The position numbers and the translations under genes were made by a program. The notes under the pieces are model-generated. The model ran no database searches. It was not told the DNA's origin and saw only the letters and a list, made by a program, of their open reading frames with translations. Below are positions 8,901 through 15,561 of a stretch of DNA of 20,584 nt, one piece after another (position 1 is the stretch's first letter; each line of letters starts with the position of its first letter). The stretch lies in contig UQSC01000023.1 in the NCBI GenBank assembly GCA_900543615.1, positions 1 to 20,584 of the forward strand, given 5' to 3'. This stretch comes from an uncultured Collinsella sp. (GTDB lineage Bacteria > Actinomycetota > Coriobacteriia > Coriobacteriales > Coriobacteriaceae).

Positions 8901-9540
8901 TCGTGCCGCCGAGGCACACGTGCCCATGGACGAGTCCGGCGATGATGCGGAGTCGGATGGTTCCGAGATGACGGATGCAGACGTGGCCGCCGTCGAGCCC
9001 GTTGGCAACCCCATGGCGCTGGGCTCGGCCTTCCACGCTGCCTGCCAGTGGCTCATCGAGATGGGTGCCGATGCGCTGCCCGCTGAGCGTGCCGAGGCCC
9101 TGGCTCGCCTGTGGCACCTGACGCCGGAACAGCGCGAACGCTTCGACGTTGCCCTGGACCGCTGGCTCAAGTCGGCTGTTCGTGCCGACCTGCTCGCGTG
9201 GCCGTGCGTTCGCGCCGAGGTGCCGTTCTTTTCACTGGGCTGCGAGGACAAGGACATCGCTCGCTACGGTGCTTATGCCGAGGGCGCCATCGATGCACTG
9301 GCTACCGACCAGGCCGATCCGTCGTGCGCACTGGTCATCGACTACAAGACGGGCGGCACGCCGGATGAGACGCCCGACCAGCTGCTCGAGAAGCACGCCC
9401 TGCAGGCGCGCGTTTACGCTGATGTTCTGCACAAGGCGGGCTTTGAGGCCGTGACCGTCAAGTTCGTCCGCGTGGAGCAGCCGGATCCAACCATCTTCGT
9501 CGAACCCGCCGAACCTCAAGTAGTCACCTACAACCTCTAG
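5914..9540 (+). CDS. addA: AddA-type UvrD/Rep-family helicase-nuclease, AddAB subunit A
   Basis: This is the ATP-driven 3'-5' helicase and nuclease subunit of AddAB. It has 1208 residues, normal for AddA. Superfamily 1 motifs are all visible: Walker A SAGAGSGKT (K31, T32), ISTIHG motif near residue 95, DEFQDTD (D347-D353), GDAQQSIYRFRG (375-386), TVHASKGLEYP (720-730) and YVAMTRAR (836-843). The C-terminal nuclease has GSAFHAACQ with H1041, EGAIDAL with D1127, LVIDYKTGG with D1143 and K1145, and HALQARVYA after it, so both nuclease and helicase sites look intact. AAGGAGG (5895-5901) inside the end of addB is the ribosome binding site, 12 bases from the ATG. No strong terminator follows. RecB is the alternative name, but size, partner and the lack of RecC/RecD favour AddA. 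Confidence 0.92.
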   Translation: MDLSTLMPQQLQIVKTLDRPLFVSAGAGSGKTFTLTRRIVYALSPESGPFVEHLDQVLAITFTKDAAAEIRDRVRRALIDEGMDEEALTVDDAWISTIHGMCSRILRAHALELGIDPEFTVLTDTDELMDQAVEHVLARATAPDAAPELAASLKALYAWYPMAGEGGSFGAGATIKGLVRDLLELSSQLPGGMDDVCVARGQADTSALADAYRAALGASKAATEKAQMALDAIDAFEASGKTMEDAARLMMSCTMPRASKAFPKEQVELLKAEAADAFINIVLACGGPALDALVGLARSVEAEYRALKAAQSALDNNDLLRMAYEALRDYPAIRAAYEGRFKMVMIDEFQDTDQMQVDLIRYLTGAGERALCTVGDAQQSIYRFRGAEVEVFRRQERKVGSSAAPEATAVADAPAGELVKLVRNFRSHDEVLRYVARVFDGDDGGLMQGFLDLEASDGRKDTLVADASRRQALFVAGGSMQERTQAKARAIAERFRALADAGQPQGGMVLLLGRMTNADVYAQAFRDQGLDCVIAGGSVFAQAAEVQTVRALVCALANPADTAQGLMPLLASPMFALGAQEFLALATKLDGETGETSRRNIDMGIMSDSDVPGLQGLPLVTRAREVLRYALRRVGRDSFAAIARDAVNASGWFVRLAQRGPEGKAIAANVLKALDAVAEEEAEFGNSPRSIALAFDRFLAGKEAPGALNEEGDGAVRIMTVHASKGLEYPVVAVAECFGVRKPSGAAQMGRVEGGAQVVALPARFDGVKLADGTFVKGDDVKKQFEHAFKGKGTSLWLPPELMEDVCATGSPAEAFARLRNDDLQLSLEERARLLYVAMTRARELVILAMDAGVSRGKVTAPTFDVETDLTYDVLRRILPADSLDMPQLDSDRLVFDNSKPGDYELISLADFTFGEQAFEANASLDVEGRLVRGDADAADNAARSTVPGPADPKPDSFELVYPQAVGVRMGICPYPMRDSYSYSSIAAALHAETEDRAAEAHVPMDESGDDAESDGSEMTDADVAAVEPVGNPMALGSAFHAACQWLIEMGADALPAERAEALARLWHLTPEQRERFDVALDRWLKSAVRADLLAWPCVRAEVPFFSLGCEDKDIARYGAYAEGAIDALATDQADPSCALVIDYKTGGTPDETPDQLLEKHALQARVYADVLHKAGFEAVTVKFVRVEQPDPTIFVEPAEPQVVTYNL

Positions 9541-9548
9541 CCACCTCA

Positions 9549-9590
9549 GGCTTTACGGTGCTATTTGGTTAGTTTTGGGGCCGTAAAGCC
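9549..9590. repeat. Perfect 10-bp inverted repeat after addA
   Basis: GGCTTTACGG (9549-9558) and CCGTAAAGCC (9581-9590) form a perfect inverted repeat around a 22-base loop. It begins eight bases after the addA stop. There is no T-run behind it, so it is not a standard intrinsic terminator; it may stabilise the addBA transcript end or bind a protein. Confidence 0.5.
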
Positions 9591-9637
9591 CTCAATCGTC
9601 CAAATGGCACCGCAACGCATGGGAGAGCCTGGGGCGG

Positions 9638-9643
9638 TACAAT
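9638..9643 (+). promoter_or_regulatory. Candidate -10 box of the DUF3284-like gene
   Basis: TACAAT matches the -10 consensus at five of six positions and lies 34 bases before the ATG. No recognisable -35 box is seen at 16-18 bases. Confidence 0.3.
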
Positions 9644-9676
9644 GACTCGAACGGTTCAAACGAATAAGGAGCCATC

Positions 9677-10186
9677 ATGCAGCTCACCAAAACGCTTAAG
9701 GTGACGCCGGAGGAGCTTTTTGACGCTCTGGCGGGGTCCATCATGCAGGATATCGAGAACGCCACGGGCAAGCGTCCCAGCCGCAACAAGCTCAACGGCT
9801 ATAAGTACGAGAAGCGTGCCCAGTCTGCAAAAGGCAAGGCTAAGGGCACGGCGATTAAGGTTAAGATCAAGCACTTTGACTACCCGTGCTTCTATGAGGT
9901 CCGATTTCAGTATGCGGCGGGCATCAATACCATGCGCTATGAGGCTGCACCTGCTGGCGATGGTGCCTGCGAGCTCACCTATACCGAGGATTTTCAGGGC
10001 GTGGGTGGCAACACGTCTGGCACGCGCGGCAAGCTCGGCCTCTTCTTCTATGAGCGCAAGCTCAAGAGCCACGCCAACCAGACGATTGATCAAATCGTCA
10101 AATACATCGAGGGTGAGCGCCGCGTAAAGGCTAATCCCGCCTTCGCCGATGATACTGCCGAAAACGCTTCGGATGTATTCCATTGA
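9677..10186 (+). CDS. DUF3284-like protein of unknown function
   Basis: This is a soluble protein of 169 residues with no signal peptide or membrane segment. The opening MQLTKTLKVTPEELFDALAG and the later segment with IMQDIENATGKRP resemble the DUF3284 family seen in Firmicutes and Coriobacteria, which has been likened to START/SRPBCC-type folds; this assignment is from memory of the family pattern. The middle (about residues 40-70) is lysine-rich, and the C-terminal helix LKSHANQTIDQIVKYIEGE is amphipathic. AAGGAG (9666-9671) five bases upstream supports the ATG. It appears to be a single-gene unit between addA and the acquired-looking transporter. No biochemical role can be assigned. Confidence 0.75.
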   Translation: MQLTKTLKVTPEELFDALAGSIMQDIENATGKRPSRNKLNGYKYEKRAQSAKGKAKGTAIKVKIKHFDYPCFYEVRFQYAAGINTMRYEAAPAGDGACELTYTEDFQGVGGNTSGTRGKLGLFFYERKLKSHANQTIDQIVKYIEGERRVKANPAFADDTAENASDVFH

Positions 10187-10212
10187 TACCCTGTTCAAAA
10201 GCTTTACCGCTC

Positions 10213-10229
10213 TTCACATCAACTGTGAA
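10213..10229. promoter_or_regulatory. Inverted repeat upstream of the MFS gene, candidate operator
   Basis: TTCACA (10213-10218) and TGTGAA (10224-10229) form a perfect inverted repeat with a 5-base spacer, 60 bases before the transporter start. The geometry suits a dimeric repressor. No regulator gene is adjacent, so a distant one would be needed. Confidence 0.35.
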
Positions 10230-10289
10230 CACTTCAGGCTTCGAATCAGTAGCGAGCGGCCCGACAAAAATAGTTGTTGGTAGTGCCAA

Positions 10290-11489
10290 ATGAATAAGAA
10301 TGCCATTACGCAACTGCACGTCTATTCCGCCTTTTTCGTTCTCACGGGATTTGTTTTAAATCGGGGAGTGTTTCTACTTTTCCTTGCGGAGAAAGGAATG
10401 TCTGTAACGGAAATCGCGCTTTATCAAGCCCTGTTCAACATAGCAACGGTCGTCCTCGAGCTGCCAACAGGGCTGATAGGCGATTTCTTTGGAAAGAAGT
10501 TTTCGATTCAAGTGGGCGTGCTGCTGCTTTTCTTCCATACCGCCGGCATGCTGTTGCTCTCAGGCCCCTTTCTTGTCGTGCTTTCCCTTGTTGAGGCACT
10601 CGCCTACTCCCTTCAATCGGGATCCGAACAAGCACTTTTATATGAAATTGCCCGAAATGCCGGTCAAGGAGAGCGCTTCCTCACCATCAACGCTCGGCTG
10701 CTTGCCGCGCAATCAATCGCTACGGGAATGGCAATTGTGCTCGGATCTTTCATTGCCCAAGTATCTTGGAGTGCCCTCTACGTATGTGTCTCCGTTTTCT
10801 ATCTCCTGCAGCTTTTCCTTCTGTATCCCATTGAGAGGACGGAAACGACCCGTTCTGAAAGATCAGAAAAGGGGAGGTTTGACGCAGCCAAGATGTTCAG
10901 GCGCGAGACCTGGCGCGTTGGAGAATCCGCTTTTGCGGTATTGCTTCTCCTAATCGGCACAAGCATGCTCGACGGATTCTACGGGAGTTATTACAACTTG
11001 AATCAGTTGGTATTCGACGCATTTGATGCTCCCGTCTCCATAATAGGAATCTTTTTCGGTGCATCCTATGCAGTAAATGCGATGGCCTACATTGCAGCAG
11101 ATTTCTTCTCATCGCGTTTCGGGAAAAGAAATACCATGCGCGGCTCGATGCTAATTGAGGCTGGCCTTTTCATGATTCTTCCGTGGTTCGCTTCAAATCC
11201 GCTGTGTTTGTTTGGCCTTAGCATGGTGCTTTGTTTTCTCCCAGAAGTGGTGTACATCACTTCGGAAAACTTAATCCAAGACGCGATAGCGGACGATCTC
11301 CGCGCGACGATCCTTTCCGTCGCGTCTCTGGTAAGGGCTCTCTTTTCCGCAATGTTTTTCTCCATATTTGGACATGTGTTGGGGTTATATCCCATTCAGA
11401 TAGCGCTCGGTATTATTGGTACAATCGCGATAGCAATTACCGCCGTTGTTTCATTGAAAATGGTAGGAATGCAGGTCTCCAAGAATTGA
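10290..11489 (+). CDS. Major facilitator superfamily transporter, probably acquired
   Basis: This is an integral membrane transporter of 399 residues with about 11-12 hydrophobic segments, the size of a 12-helix MFS protein. The loop after helix 2 carries ELPTGLIGDFFGKK (about residues 56-69), the MFS motif A pattern GxxxDxxGKK. The central charged loop (ERTETTRSERSEKGRF, about 181-196) separates the two six-helix halves. The substrate is not indicated; resemblance to many Firmicutes efflux-type MFS proteins is general only. Base use differs from the neighbours: sample lines give 40, 43 and 57% G+C against about 57-62% in dnaE and the SNF2 gene, and codons such as TTA, CTA, TCA and ATA are common here. 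The ribosome binding site is poor; an in-frame TAG at 10281-10283 makes this ATG the first possible one. It stands alone, with non-coding sequence on both sides. Confidence 0.88.
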   Translation: MNKNAITQLHVYSAFFVLTGFVLNRGVFLLFLAEKGMSVTEIALYQALFNIATVVLELPTGLIGDFFGKKFSIQVGVLLLFFHTAGMLLLSGPFLVVLSLVEALAYSLQSGSEQALLYEIARNAGQGERFLTINARLLAAQSIATGMAIVLGSFIAQVSWSALYVCVSVFYLLQLFLLYPIERTETTRSERSEKGRFDAAKMFRRETWRVGESAFAVLLLLIGTSMLDGFYGSYYNLNQLVFDAFDAPVSIIGIFFGASYAVNAMAYIAADFFSSRFGKRNTMRGSMLIEAGLFMILPWFASNPLCLFGLSMVLCFLPEVVYITSENLIQDAIADDLRATILSVASLVRALFSAMFFSIFGHVLGLYPIQIALGIIGTIAIAITAVVSLKMVGMQVSKN

Positions 11490-11633
11490 TATATCGATTG
11501 ACGAGCTATCCGAAGCGTCGAGCCTTCTTGATGGACATGACTATTCGTCACAAATCATTTCGCGCATCGCCGGGGTTCCAGTAATACTCGATGTATCTGG
11601 ATGCCCTCATTCCCCTTTTTGAAGGTACCAAAT

Positions 11634-11657
11634 TAGCTACCCGTGTGGGTTTGGCTA
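11634..11657. promoter_or_regulatory. Imperfect inverted repeat upstream of dnaE
   Basis: TAGC (11634-11637) and ACCC (11639-11642) pair with GGGT (11647-11650) and GCTA (11654-11657) around GTGT. It lies 28 bases before the candidate -10 box of dnaE, a place suited to a regulator site or to a hairpin ending upstream transcription, though no T-run follows. Confidence 0.3.
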
Positions 11658-11684
11658 GGTTCGGGTGCTGTCCGTGCCGTGGGG

Positions 11685-11690
11685 TAAAAT
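11685..11690 (+). promoter_or_regulatory. Candidate -10 box of dnaE
   Basis: TAAAAT is a five-of-six match to the -10 consensus, 39 bases ahead of the dnaE ATG. The -35 region is poor (TTCGGG at 11660-11665 with a 19-base spacer is the best seen). Confidence 0.35.
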
Positions 11691-11729
11691 CGTTCAGTCA
11701 GAACACGAACCCGCATCGGAGCTCATCAC

Positions 11730-14700
11730 ATGGCATTCGTCCATCTGCACAACCACACTGTCTTCTCCATGCTCGACGGCGCAACCCGTATCCAGGATAT
11801 GGTCAACCGTGCCGTTGAGCTTGGCATGCCCGCCGTCGCCATTACCGACCACGGCTACATGTATGGCGTGCCCGACCTGGCGCTGGCCTGCGACGCCGTC
11901 AATCACAACACGCCCGAGTACAAAACCTGGAGCCACGACAAGGCCTTCTTGGAAAAGGACCGCCGCGACGAGCTGGTGGAGCCCGATCCCGAGGAAAACC
12001 CGCGCGAGCATGCCCAGTATGTGAAGGACATGGCCATGTGGGACGAGAAGGGCAACATCGACGAGCTCAAGCCGCCCCTGGTCATCAAACCCATCTTTGG
12101 CTGCGAGGTCTACTTTACGCCGGACGAGACCCTTGCCCGCGACCACAAGCCCGAGCTCTACCACATGATCCTTCTGGCCAAGGACCAGGAGGGCTACGTT
12201 AACCTGATGCAGACGGTCTCTGAGGCCGCCGTACAGGGCTTTTACTACAAGCCCCGCGTGACGCTCGACAACCTGCGCCGCCACGCCAAGGGCATGATCT
12301 GCACGAGTGCCTGTATCGCGGGCATCATCCCCAAATATATCGACCGCGGCGACATGGAAGGCGCCATCAAGTGGGCCGAGACCTTCCGCGACACCTTCGA
12401 CCCCGGCGACTTCTACATCGAGATCCAGGAACACGGCATTACCACCGATAACGGCCTGACCGACGAGCAGATGGACCGCACGCTCATCGACATCGCCAAA
12501 CAGGTGGGCGTCAAGGTCATCGCCACCAACGACTTCCACTACCTGCGCCGCGAGGACGCGCCCGTGCAGGACGTCATCATGTGTATTGGCATGAACGCCA
12601 AGGTCGACGACCCCAACCGCATGCGCATGACCGGCTCGGAGTTTTACATGAAGACCGAGGAGGAGATGCGGGCGATGTTCCCGTATTGCCCCGAGGCCTG
12701 CGACAACACGCTCGAGATCGCCGACAAGTGCTACGTGGAGCTCGACTGGGACTCCATCATCCTGCCGCGCTTCCCGTTGCTCGATCCCGGCGAGACGCAC
12801 GAGAGCCAGTTCCGCCGCGAGTGCGAGAAGGGCCTGCGCCAGCACTACGGTGACGACTGGGCCACGCGCGAGATCGGCGGAGTCAACATCAAAGAGCGCT
12901 TTGAGTACGAATACAAGGTCATCTGCGACAAGGGCTTTGCCGCCTACTTCTTGATCGTTGCCGAGTACGTGCAATGGGCCAAGGACAACGGCATCGGCGT
13001 CGGCCCCGGCCGTGGCTCTGCCGCCGGCGCTATCGTCGCCTACGCCATGAACATCACCGCGTTCGACCCGCTCGAGAACGGCCTGATGTTCGAGAGGTTC
13101 CTGTCTCCGCAGCGTACCGAGATGCCCGATATCGATATGGACTTCGACGATGAGCGGCGCCTCGAGGTCGTGGAGCACGTTCGCCAGCTCTACGGTCCCG
13201 AGAAGGTTACCCACGTCATCACCTACTCGACCATTAAGGCCAAGCAGGCCATCAACGATGCCGCGCGCGTTTTGGACTACCCGGTCTACATGGGCCAGCG
13301 CCTGTCCAAGATGGTCTCGAGCGACCCCAAGGTCAAGCTCAAGCAGGTACTCGACAAACAGCCCGGCAAAGAGGATCTGTTTAACCCCGATTTTGCCGAG
13401 GCCTATAAAAAGGACGACGACGCCCGCCGCATCATCGACACGGCGCTCTCGATCGAGGGGCTCACCCGTGGCGAGGGCGTGCACGCGTGCGCCGTTCTGA
13501 TCTGCCGCGACCCCGTCAACGAGCATGTGCCCACCAAGCTCGACACCAAGGGCGGCGTCGAGATTACCCAGTACGAGGGCCATACCGTCGCCGACATGGG
13601 CCTGCTCAAGATGGACTTCTTGGGCTTGCGCACGCTGACGGTTATCTCCAAGGCCAAGGCAAACATCAAAAAGAACTTTGGCATCGACATCAAAGAGGAA
13701 GAGATTCCCTTTGACGATCCCGAGATCTTTAAGCTCATGGGCTCCGGCCACACCGCCGGTGTCTTCCAGGTCGAGTCCGCCGGCATGACGGCCACGATCA
13801 AGAACATGAAGCCCACCGAGTACAAGCACGTCGTGGCATTGATCGCTCTGTACCGCCCGGGCCCGCTGGGCGCCGGCATGGTTTCGTCCTACATCAACCG
13901 TATGAACGGCAAGGAGCCGGCCGTCTCCTACGACGACCGTCTGGACGACATCCTGGGCGAAACCTACGGCACCATGGTCTACCAGGAGCAGGTTATGCTC
14001 ATCTCCGTCGAGATGTGCGGCTTCTCCAAGGGCGAATCGGACTCGCGTATCCGTAAACCCGTGGCTAAGAAGAAGATCAAGCTGCTCACGTCGACGGTGC
14101 TCCACTGGGAGGATGGCTCGGACGAGACCACCTACGACCACTGGATGAACGGCGCCATCAAGAACAACTACACGCGCGAGGTTGCCCAGAAGATTTGGGA
14201 CGATGTTCTCGAGTTCGCGTCCTACGCCTTCAACAAGTCGCACTCCGCCGGCTACGCCATTCTGGTTATGCAGACGGCGTGGCTCAAGGCGCACTATCCG
14301 CACGAGTACATGGCAGCCGTTCTGACGTCCTACACGGGCAAGACCGACAAGATCGTGCACTACGTCTCGGCATGCCGTCACGACGGCATCCCCGTGCTGT
14401 CGCCAGATGTCAACGAGTCCGGTACCGAGTTCACGGCTACCAAGGAGGGCGTGCGCTTTGGTCTGGCCGGCATCCGCGGCGTGGGCACTGGCGTGGCGCA
14501 GGCGATTATCGCCGAGCGCGAGGCGGGCGGCCCGTTTAAGACGCTGCACGACTTTGTCGAGCGCGTGGATTCGAGCCAGGCCAACCGTCGCGTGATCGAG
14601 TCGCTGATCAAGGCAGGTGCCTTCGACTCCACGGGCTATCCGCGCCGCCAGATGATGCACTTTGTGGACAAGAACAACCCCGAGAACATCATCGACGCCG

Positions 14701-15533
14701 CGATAAAGCGCCAGAAGGACCGCGCGAGCGGCCAGACCTCGTTCTTCGACATGTTTGGTGATGTTGAGGGCTCGGGTTTCGAGGTCAGCGTGCCCGATCC
14801 GGACGGCCAGGAATGGGACCGCCACCTTAAGCTGAGCCAGGAGAAGGAGGTTCTGGGCATCTATGTCTCGGACCACCCGCTGCGCCCGTTTGAGTATGCG
14901 CTCAGCAAAGCGCGCGACTTCTCGTTCTCGCAGATCGACACCGGCTACGAAGTTCAGAATCCTACGGGCGGCACCATCAACCAGGAGATTCCCGAGGGCA
15001 AAGCGCTGTGGTGGGCCGGCATGGTCTCGAGCGTGTCCAAGCGCGTGACCAAAAACGGCGACCCCATGGGCATCGTGCAGCTCGAGGACATGGAAGGCGA
15101 GGCCACCGTCGTCGTGTTCCCCAAGACCTACAAGGAGGCCGAGGGGTACCTGTACGGCGAGGTCGATCCCGAGACCGGTGCGCAGCTGTCCGACGCCTTT
15201 GTGCGCATCAAGGGCAAACTCGAGCGCTCGGACCGCGGCGACCAGATCATCGCGCAGGAGATCGTGCCGCTTGAGCTCAACGAGGAGAACAACAAGCCCA
15301 AGGTGTTTGAGGTCATGGTGCCCAACAGCCGCTTTAGCCAGGGCAATATGGCGCGCCTGGCCACGGTGCTCACCGCTAACCCGGGCGGCGACCGCGTGGA
15401 GATCTTTATCGAGCAGGTGGACGGGCGCGTGCTGCGCGCCGAGGTGCCTGCCAAGGTCAACGCGCGCTCGATTCCGCTGCTGGCAGAGGCAAAGGCCATC
15501 GTCGGCAACCAAGGCCGCGTGACGGTTATCTAA
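11730..15533 (+). CDS. dnaE: DNA polymerase III alpha subunit (DnaE), PHP domain apparently intact
   Basis: This is the replicative C-family polymerase. It has 1267 residues. The PHP domain starts at FVHLHNHT and shows all nine expected metal ligands: H7, H9, D40, H41, E126, H145, C195, D268 and H270, so metal-dependent 3'-5' proofreading is possible. Between D40-H41 and E126 there is an acidic insertion (about residues 57-115) that ordinary DnaE lacks. Palm aspartates are in PDIDMDFDD (466-474) and KMDFLGL (D629). The fingers segment reads SRIRKPVAKKKI (772-783) instead of the usual LRRAMGKKK. A helix-hairpin-helix follows (LAGIRGVGTG, 912-921), then an OB fold (about 1094-1140). GGAG (11718-11721) is eight bases upstream of the ATG. 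The SNF2 gene follows 28 bases after the stop, suggesting co-transcription. Confidence 0.96.
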   Translation: MAFVHLHNHTVFSMLDGATRIQDMVNRAVELGMPAVAITDHGYMYGVPDLALACDAVNHNTPEYKTWSHDKAFLEKDRRDELVEPDPEENPREHAQYVKDMAMWDEKGNIDELKPPLVIKPIFGCEVYFTPDETLARDHKPELYHMILLAKDQEGYVNLMQTVSEAAVQGFYYKPRVTLDNLRRHAKGMICTSACIAGIIPKYIDRGDMEGAIKWAETFRDTFDPGDFYIEIQEHGITTDNGLTDEQMDRTLIDIAKQVGVKVIATNDFHYLRREDAPVQDVIMCIGMNAKVDDPNRMRMTGSEFYMKTEEEMRAMFPYCPEACDNTLEIADKCYVELDWDSIILPRFPLLDPGETHESQFRRECEKGLRQHYGDDWATREIGGVNIKERFEYEYKVICDKGFAAYFLIVAEYVQWAKDNGIGVGPGRGSAAGAIVAYAMNITAFDPLENGLMFERFLSPQRTEMPDIDMDFDDERRLEVVEHVRQLYGPEKVTHVITYSTIKAKQAINDAARVLDYPVYMGQRLSKMVSSDPKVKLKQVLDKQPGKEDLFNPDFAEAYKKDDDARRIIDTALSIEGLTRGEGVHACAVLICRDPVNEHVPTKLDTKGGVEITQYEGHTVADMGLLKMDFLGLRTLTVISKAKANIKKNFGIDIKEEEIPFDDPEIFKLMGSGHTAGVFQVESAGMTATIKNMKPTEYKHVVALIALYRPGPLGAGMVSSYINRMNGKEPAVSYDDRLDDILGETYGTMVYQEQVMLISVEMCGFSKGESDSRIRKPVAKKKIKLLTSTVLHWEDGSDETTYDHWMNGAIKNNYTREVAQKIWDDVLEFASYAFNKSHSAGYAILVMQTAWLKAHYPHEYMAAVLTSYTGKTDKIVHYVSACRHDGIPVLSPDVNESGTEFTATKEGVRFGLAGIRGVGTGVAQAIIAEREAGGPFKTLHDFVERVDSSQANRRVIESLIKAGAFDSTGYPRRQMMHFVDKNNPENIIDAAIKRQKDRASGQTSFFDMFGDVEGSGFEVSVPDPDGQEWDRHLKLSQEKEVLGIYVSDHPLRPFEYALSKARDFSFSQIDTGYEVQNPTGGTINQEIPEGKALWWAGMVSSVSKRVTKNGDPMGIVQLEDMEGEATVVVFPKTYKEAEGYLYGEVDPETGAQLSDAFVRIKGKLERSDRGDQIIAQEIVPLELNEENNKPKVFEVMVPNSRFSQGNMARLATVLTANPGGDRVEIFIEQVDGRVLRAEVPAKVNARSIPLLAEAKAIVGNQGRVTVI

Positions 15534-15561
15534 GCTACCCCGGGTGAGATTGGAGGAAGTG

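Noticed and set aside
855..9560. Shared word TTTACGGTG upstream of cysK (857-865) and after addA (9552-9560) as a regulatory repeat
   Set aside because: Only nine bases, no shared flanks or arrangement; chance is sufficient.
15544..15561. GTG start for the SNF2 gene six codons upstream
   Set aside because: The GGAGG at 15552-15556 lies inside that extension and is ideally placed for ATG 15562; no comparable site precedes the GTG.
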